From Isotricha intestinalis (Eukaryota; Ciliophora; Litostomatea; Vestibuliferida; Isotrichidae), in NCBI GenBank assembly GCA_023807065.1, contig JAJJLU010000334.1:1-64000 (forward strand): DNA of 64,000 nt, read 5' to 3'. The notes beneath the pieces are model-generated. The model did not search any database and was not told the origin of the DNA. It worked only from the letters and a program-made list of their open reading frames with translations. This document shows, piece after piece, positions 22,161 to 34,177 of the stretch; positions within the stretch are counted from its first letter, which is position 1, and the number at the start of each line of letters is the position of its first letter. The translations under genes were made by a program, and so were the position numbers.

Positions 22161-22538
22161 ATTAAATATAATTTATTTTATTAAAAAAAATATAAATAAT
22201 AATTAAAATAATTTTATTATAAATATCATATTATCAATTAATTGAAAAGATGATTTATAATTACTATCATTATAATTTTTTTGTCTTGAAACAGTTTTTT
22301 AATTTATAACAAAATAATAGGTTAAATAATATATAATAAATAAATCATTCATTATATTGAAATTTTCTTTTCTTTTTTAACTTAAAAATTAATTAATTTT
22401 TGGGTTGAATCTTATAATTGTTTATCAACATATTTATGAAAAAATCAGTTTTACTATATTATTATATCTTATTAAAGTAAATATTTTTAATAATTAGATT
22501 TTTTCAATAAAAATTAAACATTAATAAAATTATACTAT
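22161..22538. other. Intergenic, 378 nt, between convergent genes
   Basis: A+T-rich 3' flanks of two convergent genes; nothing recognised. Confidence 0.6.
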
Positions 22539-25500
22539 TTATATAAACGAATTTCCTTTATTTAACATTCTTTTTTCATGTTCAAAATTTTTTCCTTTAT
22601 CTTTTGCAATAGATTTAACTTTAGAATAAATAGCATGAATATCAATAATATCATTTCTATAAACATTATTATTACTTCTACGATCTTTTTTTCTAATATC
22701 AAGTAACATTTCTTTTAAAATTAATAAACATTTTTCAATTAAAGACCATAATCTATATTCTCCTTTATATCTATCAAAACCATCTAAATTTATTACTCCA
22801 CAAATACCAAATATTCCACATTCCAATCCATCTGGAAAATTAAATATTATTCCTTCTCTTTTTTCTATATCAAAAACTAAATTTTCAAATCTATAAACTC
22901 TTAAAAATTCCTTTAATTTTAATTTAGTTATATATTTACTTATTAATATTGGACAAGTAAATATATAAACATCTTTAAAAACTTGATTTAAATTAATTTC
23001 TTTTTCTTTAAATAATTCACTATTTAATTTTTCATTATTTGAATTATCTAAAATTTCTTCATATTCATATAATTTATTTTTATTTAATAAAGTTTGTAAA
23101 TATAAAAAATAACCATATTGTAAAGAACAAATTTGATCAGTTAAACCATAAATCATATCAACAGCCCAAAATAAAAGTTTTTTTCCATTATGAAAAGTAA
23201 TAAATTCCAAAGTTACATAACCAATAATATTTTGTTTAAATAAGAAATTTCCTATTTTTTCACCAATAACATTTAATTCATTATTATCCATAGATTTTTG
23301 AGGAGAAGTACAAATAATATTTTTAAAATTTTCTATATTCACTTTATCAAAATTAGGTAATATTTTAATATTTCCTGAAGGTTCAATTAATATTGGAACA
23401 CAAGGTTTTCCTATAATTCCTTCTAAATTTTTTGTTGGGCAAGATTCTATTATTCCTTTATTATCTAAAAACTTTTTTAAATAATCATTCCAGTTATCAT
23501 AAAAATTATCATATGCAAATTTAATATTTTTAGTAAGAATATTTTTAAATTGAAAATATAAAGCTTCTTGAAACATTTCAATAGTAAAATTATCATTAGT
23601 AAATTTATCTCTTTTTAAATCTTGTATAAAAGATATTTTTTCAATATTAATATAAGCAATTCCTCTTCCTTTATCTTCATTATTAATTTTAAAAATCCAA
23701 ATATTAATAGTAGGATAAGTGGCAATTAAATGAGCTAAGCTTGAATAAAATTCTTCTTCAGTTTTAATATCCCAAGCTGAAATTGGGAAAGGAATATTAT
23801 TTAATTCAAAAGTATTTTTAACTCCACTTTTATTAAAAATATTTTCAATTTCATAATAATCTCCCATTAAAATTGGAATATTTAATAAATATGATATTTC
23901 TTCATCTATTTTATTTGGTATTCCTGGAATAATATATGCATATTTATTTCCTATTATACTTTTTATTTGTTTTTGACAATGATTTGAAAAATATAGTAAA
24001 CTTGAAAGAGAATAATTTGGAGGGAAATAATATGATGAATCAGGAGTTAATATATGAAATCTTTCTTCTATATTTGATATTCCAATATTTTCTAATATTG
24101 AAAAATAATATCTTAATATTTCTTCTTGAATTCTATATGGTGATATATATATTATTTCAACATTTGGATCTATTAATCTTATTAATCTATTCAATTGAAG
24201 ATTTTCTTTTTCTGAAAATTTTCCTATTGTTGTATTTTTATAATTATCATATGAAAGAGAATTAATATGTACTTCTACTCTATATGAATCTTGAATTTTT
24301 TGATATTCTGATTTAAATTGATTTAATAATTCTATAAACTTAATATGTCTATATTCTTTTTCCTTTTTTAATAAATCCTTTACTGATTTTCTTATAAAAT
24401 ATTTTCTCATTTCACTTTGAATTTTTATTGTTTGAAATAATTTATATTTTAATATATTATATTTATTATATGCGATTTTTCTTCTCATCATTTTTTGAAT
24501 TTTTATTATAAAAGCTTCTTTTATTTTTTCATAAAACATTTTTTCATTTTTAGGGTCTAAACCATATTTAATTAAATCTTGATCTGAGATACAAAGAAGT
24601 AAATCTTTATTTCTAATATTATTTAAATGATCTTTAAAAATTTTTAATAAAGTTAAAATTTTATTTGTATCTATTTGAACATTATTTAATGTTAATTTCC
24701 TAAATAAAACAGATAAATTTTCAAAAAGATTTTCAATTTGATCCCAAATATTTTTATTTTTCTTTTTAAATATATTAAAAACTTTATCATCAACAGGATT
24801 ATAATTAATAAAACTAATAATATTATTATCATTATTTTTAACCAAATTATCACTTCCTTCACCTTTATTATTATAAGAATCATTAAATTCTTCATAAATT
24901 TTATCAATATTATTTTCATTATTGGAAGTAATAAATAATTCATTTTTAAATTTATTTTCTACATTTTCAGAATCAATAATATCATTATTGTTATTTTTAT
25001 TTTCATTTTGAATTAAATGATTGTCAACATTATAAATATCTTCCATTGAATATCTCATAGAATTAATATGAATATCATGTAAATTAATAACTTCATCTCT
25101 ATATTTATTTCTTTTTCCAATAATATTACTACTTATTCTTAAAGGATTACCTTCAATATTTAAACATGGAGATAAATCTGAACTTTTTGGAACTAAATCT
25201 CTCGTTACCATATTATATAATCCTTGTCTTATTTCTTTATTTCTTATAATTGGAAAACCTTTTTCATCAAATAATTTTTCATTATAATATCTTCTATTAT
25301 TTAAATCATTTGAATATTTTAAATATTTATTTTTCATTTCTATTATTTCTTTCTTTAAAGGACTTTTTATTAAATATTTATTCTGAGGATTTAATGGGTA
25401 ATTAAAATTATTATTTTTTTTAAATTCTGGTTTTAAATCATATATTATAGAAGGGTGATGATATAAATTTGGATTTATATTTTGTTTTATTATTGGTAAT

Positions 25501-25709
25501 ATTGTTATTGGATTTATTTCATTACTTTTTTTATTTTCTATTTTAACTTCATGCTTTTTTTCTATTCCCTTTTGAAAGTTGTCTAATTGTTCTCTTAAAT
25601 ATATTGAATATGGATTTGTATAATTTGTTCCTAAAATAAATTTAGTCAATTGACCTTGAATTTTATTTACTGTATCATAGAGAAATTGATCATGATTTTT
25701 TGTAGACAT
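22539..25709 (-). CDS. IQCH-like protein (IQ motif, ATP-grasp-like C-terminal half)
   Basis: The protein has 1056 residues. The first 250 are Asn/Lys-rich. IQ-like helices lie near 400-440 (IKIQKMMRRKIAYNKY, then IKIQSEMRKYFIRKS). From about 485 on there is one large ordered region: EVHINSLSYDN, LIRLIDPNVEIIYISPYRIQ, LSSLLYFSNHCQKQIK, PFPISAWDIKTEEEFYSSLA, IWIFKINNEDKGRGIAYI, GYVTLEFITFHNGKKLLFWA and FNFPDGLECGIFGICGVINL. The domain order, overall length and DKGRGIA/EP-G-type blocks match the IQCH family, known from ciliated lineages and animal testis. The second half resembles ATP-grasp folds. I assign the family by memory of its layout, not by search. A ciliary role fits the family but is not shown here. 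Confidence 0.72.
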   Translation of the reverse strand: MSTKNHDQFLYDTVNKIQGQLTKFILGTNYTNPYSIYLREQLDNFQKGIEKKHEVKIENKKSNEINPITILPIIKQNINPNLYHHPSIIYDLKPEFKKNNNFNYPLNPQNKYLIKSPLKKEIIEMKNKYLKYSNDLNNRRYYNEKLFDEKGFPIIRNKEIRQGLYNMVTRDLVPKSSDLSPCLNIEGNPLRISSNIIGKRNKYRDEVINLHDIHINSMRYSMEDIYNVDNHLIQNENKNNNNDIIDSENVENKFKNELFITSNNENNIDKIYEEFNDSYNNKGEGSDNLVKNNDNNIISFINYNPVDDKVFNIFKKKNKNIWDQIENLFENLSVLFRKLTLNNVQIDTNKILTLLKIFKDHLNNIRNKDLLLCISDQDLIKYGLDPKNEKMFYEKIKEAFIIKIQKMMRRKIAYNKYNILKYKLFQTIKIQSEMRKYFIRKSVKDLLKKEKEYRHIKFIELLNQFKSEYQKIQDSYRVEVHINSLSYDNYKNTTIGKFSEKENLQLNRLIRLIDPNVEIIYISPYRIQEEILRYYFSILENIGISNIEERFHILTPDSSYYFPPNYSLSSLLYFSNHCQKQIKSIIGNKYAYIIPGIPNKIDEEISYLLNIPILMGDYYEIENIFNKSGVKNTFELNNIPFPISAWDIKTEEEFYSSLAHLIATYPTINIWIFKINNEDKGRGIAYINIEKISFIQDLKRDKFTNDNFTIEMFQEALYFQFKNILTKNIKFAYDNFYDNWNDYLKKFLDNKGIIESCPTKNLEGIIGKPCVPILIEPSGNIKILPNFDKVNIENFKNIICTSPQKSMDNNELNVIGEKIGNFLFKQNIIGYVTLEFITFHNGKKLLFWAVDMIYGLTDQICSLQYGYFLYLQTLLNKNKLYEYEEILDNSNNEKLNSELFKEKEINLNQVFKDVYIFTCPILISKYITKLKLKEFLRVYRFENLVFDIEKREGIIFNFPDGLECGIFGICGVINLDGFDRYKGEYRLWSLIEKCLLILKEMLLDIRKKDRRSNNNVYRNDIIDIHAIYSKVKSIAKDKGKNFEHEKRMLNKGNSFI

Positions 25710-25998
25710 TTATTTTATGGAAAATTAATTAGAAGTTATTTAAAATTATTTAATATTTTTTATTTAATTTTTAAAGAGTTTATTTTAGAAAATACTTAGT
25801 AAGAAAAATTTAAATGTATAATAAAAATCTAACATATTACAAAAATATTATACACTAATATAATTATTATATATTTTTAAAATACTAAAAATTTTCAATA
25901 ATATTTAATCAAACTAATTTTATTTTTTAATATAAAAATAAATTTAAATTGTTATTAAATAAAATTTATTCAAAATTAAATAATTCAAAAAAAAATAA

Positions 25999-27252
25999 AT
26001 GAAAAAGAAAATAATTTATGAAAGAGAAGAATATAAATTACAGCAATTTTTATTAAAGAATAAAAAAGCCCAAAGAGATTTAGCAATTCATAAAGAAAAA
26101 CTATCATTATTAGAGAAGAAAAATGAATTAAAATTGAATAAAAAAGAAATAAATAATCAAATAATAGAATGTATTAAAGAAACAGACAATTTTTATTTTC
26201 ACACTCAAAAATCAGAAAATGAATTAATAAATTATATAGCAATATTACTTTCAAGAATATATAAAAATTCAGAATTATTGAATCCAAAAATATTAGAAAC
26301 ATATAGAAAAACAAAAACTTTAATAGAAGAAATTCAAGAAATGAAAATAAATGAAATAATAAGAATTACAAAAGAAAACGAAAATAAAGCTTTTGAATTA
26401 TTTGATATTAAAGAAAAACAACAAAATAATAAATTAAATGATCAAATAAAAATTCAAAGTAATCTTTTTATAAAAATGAATGAAAAAATAAAAGAAATAT
26501 CAGAAATAAAAAATAATTTCTCACATATAAACTATCTAATAGAAAAATCATTTAACGATAAAAATGAATTAAAAATAAAAAAAGAATTAATTGAAGAAGA
26601 AAATAAACAATTAAATATTCTTAAAGAAGAATTAACTGAACAACATAATAAATTAAAAGAAAAATTTATAAAACAATTTGGACAATTTCCTTCTTTTTCA
26701 GAACAAGAAAATACAAATTCTCCTATTAATGATATTTATTCTAAAAAATTATTGTCTGTTAAAAACAAAAATAAAGCGAAAATTACAAATGAAAGTACTT
26801 CTTTAACTTTTAATAGTTTTACAAAAAATAAAATTGAAACAAATAAAATAGTAATGGAAAAAAAAAAACTTGATTCTAATAATTTAAGTAATATTATTTA
26901 TTATTTAATAAATGAAAATAAAAAAATTAAAAATCATTATAATGATATTGTTTTTATTCATTCTCAAATTCAAAGAAATCATTTTAATTTAAAAGTTTTA
27001 ATTGAAAAATGTATTGAAGATTTAAATTATGAATATAAAAAGAGTAAACAAATTAATCTAAATAAAGATAAAAATTTTGATGATTTAATTTATGGAAAAA
27101 TAAATCAAAATTTACCAGATTTAGAAAAATCTTTATATATTTTTTCTTATATTCATGATAATGTTGTAGGAAGAAATAGAATTAAAACCTTAATTAAATC
27201 TAATTCTTCTATATCAATCAATAATAATTTTCTTAGAATTTCAAAAATATAA
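25999..27252 (+). CDS. Coiled-coil protein of unknown function (417 aa)
   Basis: The frame runs from ATG to TAA. Residues about 1-225 are long charged helices with coiled-coil character (LSLLEKKNELKLNKKEINNQ, KTKTLIEEIQEMKINEIIR, EENKQLNILKEELTEQHNKL). A short breaker, KQFGQFPSFSEQENTNSP (about 224-242), is followed by a Lys/Ser linker. A second helical region starts near 295 (LSNIIYYLINENKKIKNHYN, LKVLIEKCIEDLNYEYKKSK). It has no membrane span or signal. It may belong to a structural or ciliary scaffold family; I cannot name it. Confidence 0.83.
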   Translation: MKKKIIYEREEYKLQQFLLKNKKAQRDLAIHKEKLSLLEKKNELKLNKKEINNQIIECIKETDNFYFHTQKSENELINYIAILLSRIYKNSELLNPKILETYRKTKTLIEEIQEMKINEIIRITKENENKAFELFDIKEKQQNNKLNDQIKIQSNLFIKMNEKIKEISEIKNNFSHINYLIEKSFNDKNELKIKKELIEEENKQLNILKEELTEQHNKLKEKFIKQFGQFPSFSEQENTNSPINDIYSKKLLSVKNKNKAKITNESTSLTFNSFTKNKIETNKIVMEKKKLDSNNLSNIIYYLINENKKIKNHYNDIVFIHSQIQRNHFNLKVLIEKCIEDLNYEYKKSKQINLNKDKNFDDLIYGKINQNLPDLEKSLYIFSYIHDNVVGRNRIKTLIKSNSSISINNNFLRISKI

Positions 27253-27368
27253 ATTTATATATTATAAAAATTGTTTTTTTAAAAAAATATTATTAATTCA
27301 CAAAATAGACTATGACTCAAATATTAAAATTATAAATTATAATTGAATAATATATCATTTTAAAAAAA

Positions 27369-30300
27369 TTAAATTTTTTTATCTTTTTCTCCCATTTTTT
27401 CATGATTTAAAATATCTAAAAATATATCTTTAGGAATAATACCTAATATTTTTCTAGTTTTATTTAAAAGTAAATTTTTTTGAATAGTAAAAGGCAGAAT
27501 ATAACAAATATAAAAGAAAGTAAGTAAAATAAAAGTAACAATATTAATAATTATAATATTTTTTTCTAAAGTTGAAAATAAATTATTAAGACTTATATCA
27601 ACAGAATTAATTAAATCAGAAATAACAGGATTCACTAAATAAATAACAATAACAGTATAATTTTTAAAAATATCATCATTAAATATATAAAAAGGATTTT
27701 CTTCATCAGGACCAATAACACTATAATTTGAAGTACCATAATATAATTCATTATAAGAATATCCATTATTAATACTATTATAAATTTTGGTATTAATTTT
27801 ATTATATAAATAATAAACTGAATTCATACAATAAGAATAAATTAAAGCTAATCCTTGAGTTGTAATATTATTTGAAAAATCTTCACATAATATACTATAA
27901 TTTGTTAAAAATCCTGAAAAATAATTACAAAGAGAATTTATTTCTGTGTATTTATATTTTATTTTTACTTCATTTGATAAATCATATTTTGAAATATTTC
28001 CATATAATCTTGTAAAAGTTCTTGAAATATTAAAATATGCATTTATTATATCATTTTGAATAATATTTTCATGATGAGATAATTGTTCATCATTTAATAT
28101 AACAGGATAAAATAATAAATACATTCTTAAATAATTTAATATTATTGTTGGAAGTCTTTCATATTTAATTGTTAAATATTCTACTGTTTCAAAATAAGGA
28201 ATTTTACTTATAAAATGTATTACATACATTGATATATATACACATAATATTAATTCCATTAAATAAAAGAAAATTGTTATAAAGATATTTAATCTTAATT
28301 CAGATAAATTTATTAATTTGTTATTATTACCATTTTTAAAATTTTTTTTCTTTTTTTTTATTATTATTTTATCTTCTTCATGTGTAATTAAAGATGAATT
28401 TTCACTTGAAGTATTTTCATTTTCACTTTCTAAATTTATTTCTGGTTCTGAAATCATAGTTGTAGGAGTTTCTCTATTTAATTTTATAAATTTTTCACAT
28501 CTACTTAAAATATTTTTAATATGTTCATCTCTAATTTTATAAAAATATTTTAAATATCTTTCTTTTTCAAGAATTAATTTTTTACTTGCTATAAAACCTA
28601 AATAAGAAGCAATAATTTCAAGAAAAACAAAAATAAATAAATAAAAATAAATTAATATATGTTCATCATGAATTTGTTCATTTATTTCTTGATAATATTT
28701 ATCAAAAACAAATTCAATTCCTTTAATTAAATTGTCAACGTTAAAAACAACAAAAAATAAATTAACATTTTGAGGATTTAATGTATTTTTATCAGAATTA
28801 CAATAATCATATAAAGTATAATCATATTCATTTAAAGCATCAGTTAACTTCATAAATAATGAAGTATATTTTAAACCTTCTACAGTGGTTTGATAATTTT
28901 TAATATTAATTTTATAATTATCAACAGCAAATTTTGTTTCATTTGAAACTTTAACTTTACTATAACAAAAATATTCAATTTGTTGAATTGAAGAATCAAA
29001 TAAATCTAAAACTATACTTTTACATCTTTCAAAATATTCATTTTTATCTTGATATAAATTAGTATATTTGTCATTTAATATTAATATCATTTCTACAACA
29101 TAAAAATTAGTATTTAAAATATCTCTGTAAATATTTATTAGATATGCTATATCTGTATGAACTTTTAATATATTATTTCTTGAAGAATATATGTTTAAAA
29201 AAAATAATATAGCAATTATTAATATAAAAATCAAAATCAAAGAATATAAAAGAATAAAAATTAAAATAGAATCATTAATTGTTTTAGGAGAAATCATTTT
29301 ATGAATTATTTCATAATTTCTTTCATTTGAATTAATTTTTTTATCATTTTCTTCATTTTTTTTTATATTATTTCCAACTTTAAAACTAATGGATTTAGTA
29401 TGATTAATATTTTGTGATTTATCTTTTTCAATTTCTCCTTTAATAATTTGTTCAACTTTACTTTCTTTATTAAAATTATTAATTTCAACATCAATATTTT
29501 GAATATAATTATAAACAGAAAATTTAATATTATTTATATTTACTTTATAATAATCATTAATATTATCTTCAGAAAATAAACTTTTTTCTATTTTACTGTT
29601 TTCTTTTTTTTCTTCTTCTTCATATTCAGAACTTTCACTTTCATCATCTTCGTTTTCTTCATTTTCCTCTTTTTCTTCTTCTTCATTTTCTTTAACAATT
29701 TTTATTTCAGGCTGATAATATTTATCATTAAAATAATCTCCAATATTTTCAATAATATCTCCTTTTAAAGTTTTATCTTGAAATAAAAAAATTTTATCAT
29801 TAATATCAAAATTAATTTCATCATAATTTGAAGGAATATAATTTTTTCCTATTTGAGGAAAATCTTTTCTTTTTTCAATTTCTTTAATTGTAGTTATTGA
29901 ATTTCTTCTTCCTTGTCCAATTCCACTTAATCTTTGAGTTGAAGAAATTTGAGATTCTCTTAAATCATAATTTTCAATTCTAAAAATAAATCCACATGAA
30001 TCTTTATTTATAGTTATTTCTTCTACTAACATTAAATATTTTTTATTATTTTTCCATGTTATGGGATTTTCTTTTAGATATTTATGTCTTAAAACTTTTA
30101 ATTTTATTTTTAATTTTTCTGAATATTTTGCATTAATTAATTTACTTAAAACATCTTCATGAAATTCTTTTATAAAAGGAGTTATTTCTTTATTATTATT
30201 AATTATTTGATTTGATAAACCTAAATTATCTAAACAATTTGAAGTAAAAGATTCTATTATTAATTTATGATTAGTTAAAAAAAAATAAACTCCAGGAGAA

Positions 30301-32510
30301 AAAAAATTATATTGTTCAGCATCATAATTAATTTTACAAAAAATAAGTGAATTATAATCTTCATCTAATAAAATTCCAACTGCTAAATTTATAGGAACAA
30401 AACATTTAGAACTAGTTTTTAATAAAACAAAATGATTTTTTAAACTTATTTTACTATTTTCTCCAATTTTAAAAACACGTGTTTTTTTCATTAACATTTC
30501 ATTATGAACTTTATTAATACAATCAGGTAATAAAAATGCTAAATTTTGACCTATTAATTCTTCATCATTATAACCTAATAAATGACAAAAACCTAAAGAA
30601 ATTTTATTAATAATACCAAAATTTTCTTCTTTTCCTGAAATAATCATATATTGTAAATCAGAATTTGGAGTTATAGTATTAATATCAAAATTTTTTTTAA
30701 AATTTTCATTTTGATCTATATTTAAATATGATAATGCTTTTTCTTGTTCATTTAAAATATCTCTAACATACATTCCATATAATTTTATTGTTCTTTTATT
30801 ATTATAATTTGAGTTTTGAAGAGATTTAAATTTATCTTCTATTTTTTCCATCATTTCATTTATTTCATAACCATATTCACTTAGTTTAATTATATCTTCA
30901 CAATCAGATGATGATAATAGTAAATTCCAAAAATAAGTATATATTATTGATATTCTTGATATCATTGATATTAATTGATTACATTGATATCTAAAAGATA
31001 AATTTGATTTATCTATTCCATCTTCAATTCCTTTTTCTTCTAATCTTCTTTTTATTCGATATATTAAAAATCCTTGTGAAAAAGAAAGATGTGGAGTTTC
31101 TATTACTTTAGTTAAATTAATATACCCTTTATTATATCTACCTAATTTTTCTATTTGAAATATTGCATATGTTACTTGTAATAATACACTATCTCTAAAA
31201 TAATTTATTGATTCTTTTAGTAATAAATCAACTTGTTGTAATAAATAATATTCAAATTCTTTATCATTTATATGTGAAAAATTTTTAAAAGATTCTATTT
31301 TTCTTTTTAATATTAATTCATCATTTTCTAAATTTTCTCTTTGTAATTTTTCAGATAAATAAGCTAAAATATCAAATAATTTTTCTCTTTTTATAGATCT
31401 ATCATCAATAGCATCAATCATTAATCTTATTTGATTATAAACATCAATTTCATTTCCAATAAATATATTAGAAGAAGTCATTCTCATTTTTGGAAAAGTC
31501 AAAGCTAAAATAATAATTAAAAAAACACCAATGAAAAAAACATTTAATATTCCTGTAAATTTTGTATTAGAAATTATTTTTCCAATAAATAAACAAAAAC
31601 CATCCCAAAAATAAATTAAATTCAAATAATAAAATATATAACTTAAAATATTTTCTTCTTTTTGATATTTAGTTTGTAATTGATAACAATATGATATATA
31701 TATTGATGATAAAAACATATAAACTACAACTACCATTAATATATCTCTCACACAAAGCAATTCTAATAATATGATTGTTATTGCTCTAATATATAAAAAT
31801 TGAAGAGAAGCATTTATTATAAAAGCTTTTGATATATATTGTTCCATTTTATCTTTTTTTGAAAATGCAATTGATATAAATATATGAGAAAGAATCATTA
31901 TAAATATAAAAGAAATTAAAGATAATCCACAATATATTAAATGAGTTCCTGACCAACATTTAAATTTATTTTTAAAATAAATCTCATTATCACATACTAT
32001 TATTGTAAAAAAAATTTCTAAAAAAAAATTTAAAATTTAAATTACCTATGAATGGAATTAATAAAATTGATCTTGTTAAATTTATTAATTCTCTCATTAT
32101 TATCATTATATATATTTTTTTCTCAATTTTATTTCCTGTGAATGAACAAATTATTAAATAAAAATAAATAAAGAAATTAGAGAAAATAAAAATAAAACAA
32201 ATAATAACAGTTACAATAAAAAAATCATGATTATTATCAAGATAATGTAATATTCTAAAATACTGTAAAAAATTTGAAATATTATTATAAAATTTTCCTC
32301 CTTTCCAAGAGGGTTTTAACTAAAAATATAAATAATATTTTTTACTGGTGCATTTATTGTTAAAGAAATTATTTGAAATATTTCAACCATTGCCAATAAA
32401 ATTTCTTGATTAAAAGATATTGAATATTTATTAAATGTTTGATATATTATATCGTAATTCGATAGTTTTATTCTTAATAAAAATGATTCTTTTTCATCAT
32501 TACTTTGCAT
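27369..32510 (-). CDS. Large multi-membrane PAS-domain receptor-like protein, three exons
   Basis: The exons are 32346-32510, 32046-32319 and 27369-32017, giving 1695 residues. The ATG is at 32508-32510; an upstream in-frame TTG is unlikely. The N-terminal third (to about 330) holds many membrane helices. A PAS-like domain lies near 560-690 (GIINKISLGFCHLLGYNDEELIGQ, LLPDC, VHNEMLMKKTRVFK). An acidic linker follows (EEEEKEENEENEDDESESSEYEEEE). Four or five further helices in the last 700 residues frame two large, probably extracytosolic loops with N-glycosylation-like NxS/T sites. This layout is common among ciliate PAS/membrane sensors of unknown ligand. A protein of the same layout lies at 36169-41193, same strand. 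Confidence 0.85.
32018..32045 (-). other. Intron, 28 nt
   Basis: Minus strand GTAATTTAAA...TTTTAG, phase 1. Splicing joins ...LLIPFI to a frame continuing EIFFTIIVCDNEIYF and on into the large exon. Inferred from frame continuity across two short exons. Confidence 0.82.
32320..32345 (-). other. Intron, 26 nt
   Basis: Minus strand GTAAAAAATA...TTTTAG, phase 0 after ...LTINAP. Splicing continues LKPSWKGGKFYNN in frame. If retained, it meets TAA immediately after the acceptor. Confidence 0.85.
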
Positions 32511-33310
32511 CTTAATTATTGTTTTTACCAATTAAATATTCTAAAATTAAAATACAAAAGAAAAAATAATTATTTTATATAAATATTATAAATCATTTTT
32601 ATGTGAAAATGATTAAAAAATTTTTATTCTTTTTTAACAACTATTGAAAAAATTTAATTAAATATTATTTAAATATATTAATAAAAATAAAAAAATTGAT
32701 TATAAAGGTAAAAAATCAATCAAAAATATAAAAATTCCTCAAGAAACAACTTCTCACCTTTAAAATTTATTACATACAATAAATTTATGTACAATTTTCA
32801 AATAAATTGTTATTAATTTTGAATATTTTATTTCAATAGCAAATATAAAAATGCAATCAAACAAAATTTAAAATAGAGCCAAGTTTTAGAGCTTATATAA
32901 TGTATTTAAAAAGAATAAAGATTTAATTACTAATTGGAATGTTTTCCATTCATTGAAATTATTAATTTAATTCAATAAATTTATTGATATATATATTATT
33001 ATGATAAAAATTAAATGGAAAACTTTCAAAATAACATATTTATTTAACAGATTGATTATTTCATAAAGAACTCAACAATATAAATTATAAGTAAAAATAG
33101 AATATAATAAAGAGTGAAAAAAATATATATTTATTGATATAAATATTTCAAAATTTGAATTATTTTTTTATGATAAAACTTAAAATTTATACTTAAAATA
33201 TTATATATAACGTATATTAATTTGAGTTTTTATTTTTTTGAAAATATATAATTATTTATTATTTCAATTTTTTCATTTATTTTTTATCACATAATATTAT
33301 AATAAATAAA
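32511..33310. other. Intergenic, 800 nt, divergent
   Basis: The spacer between the PAS protein gene and the next plus-strand gene is A+T-rich with no open frame above chance. It has no recognised RNA. Confidence 0.55.
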
Positions 33311-34018
33311 ATGGAATTATTTAAAATTAGTAGATTAAATTTCAACAAAAAAAAATTAAAAATAAAAACTTTTTCAGATATTCAACCATTAAATAATAAT
33401 AAACAATTTCCAATATTATCTCTAAACAGTCAAAGACCAAGACAAAATTCTGAAAAATTAACAGCAATAAGAAAAGAAAATACAGAAAGAATAAATCTTT
33501 CAAAAGAAGAACTTGAAAAAGAAAACAAAGAATTAAAAAAAAAAATAGAAATTTTAGAATTAGAAAATAAACAATTAAGAATGGAAATAAAAGAATATAA
33601 TTTATATTATGAAGAAGAAAAAAATTTATCTCCTAATAATAAAAAACAATTTTCTTTTAATTTTACAAATAATTTTCAATCTTTTCAACAATTATCATTA
33701 CCTTTAAATAATAATATTCAACAAAAATTATATATAAATTTAAGAAAACCTATAAATATAAAAGAATCTTCTTTTGGAAATAAAAATGAATTTGTTCATA
33801 GTGCTTTTTCAAGAATTGATAATTCTCCTAAGAAAATATTTTTAGATAATATTATAGGAAATAAAAATAATATTATTTCAAAAGGAAGTATTATTTTAAA
33901 TAATTTTGAATTAAGTTCATTTGAAGATAATAATGAAATGAAAAATAAAATGAATGAAATAAAATCAAGAACGATAAATTTATTAAATAAATATAATAAA
34001 ATAATAAAAAGGAATTGA
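33311..34018 (+). CDS. Small coiled-coil protein (235 aa)
   Basis: The open frame ends in TGA followed directly by TAA. A basic N terminus (residues 1-50) with RPRQNSEKL leads to a single strong coiled coil (about 62-105, LEKENKELKKKIEILELEN then KQLRMEIKEYN). The rest is Asn/Phe/Ser-rich, with SSFGNKNEFVHSAFSRIDNSPKK (about 152-174) looking like a short linear-motif region. No family recognised. It is convergent with the next gene, 159 nt apart. Confidence 0.78.
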   Translation: MELFKISRLNFNKKKLKIKTFSDIQPLNNNKQFPILSLNSQRPRQNSEKLTAIRKENTERINLSKEELEKENKELKKKIEILELENKQLRMEIKEYNLYYEEEKNLSPNNKKQFSFNFTNNFQSFQQLSLPLNNNIQQKLYINLRKPINIKESSFGNKNEFVHSAFSRIDNSPKKIFLDNIIGNKNNIISKGSIILNNFELSSFEDNNEMKNKMNEIKSRTINLLNKYNKIIKRN

Positions 34019-34177
34019 TAATAAAATAATAATAAAAGTTTATAGAAAAAATAGTATAAATTATATTTAATATATTTATTTATATTAATTTTTTAATTTG
34101 AATATATAAATTTGTAAATATATTAAAGCTAAAATTTTTATTATAATTATTTAAAAAATATATATAAAAATTAAAAA

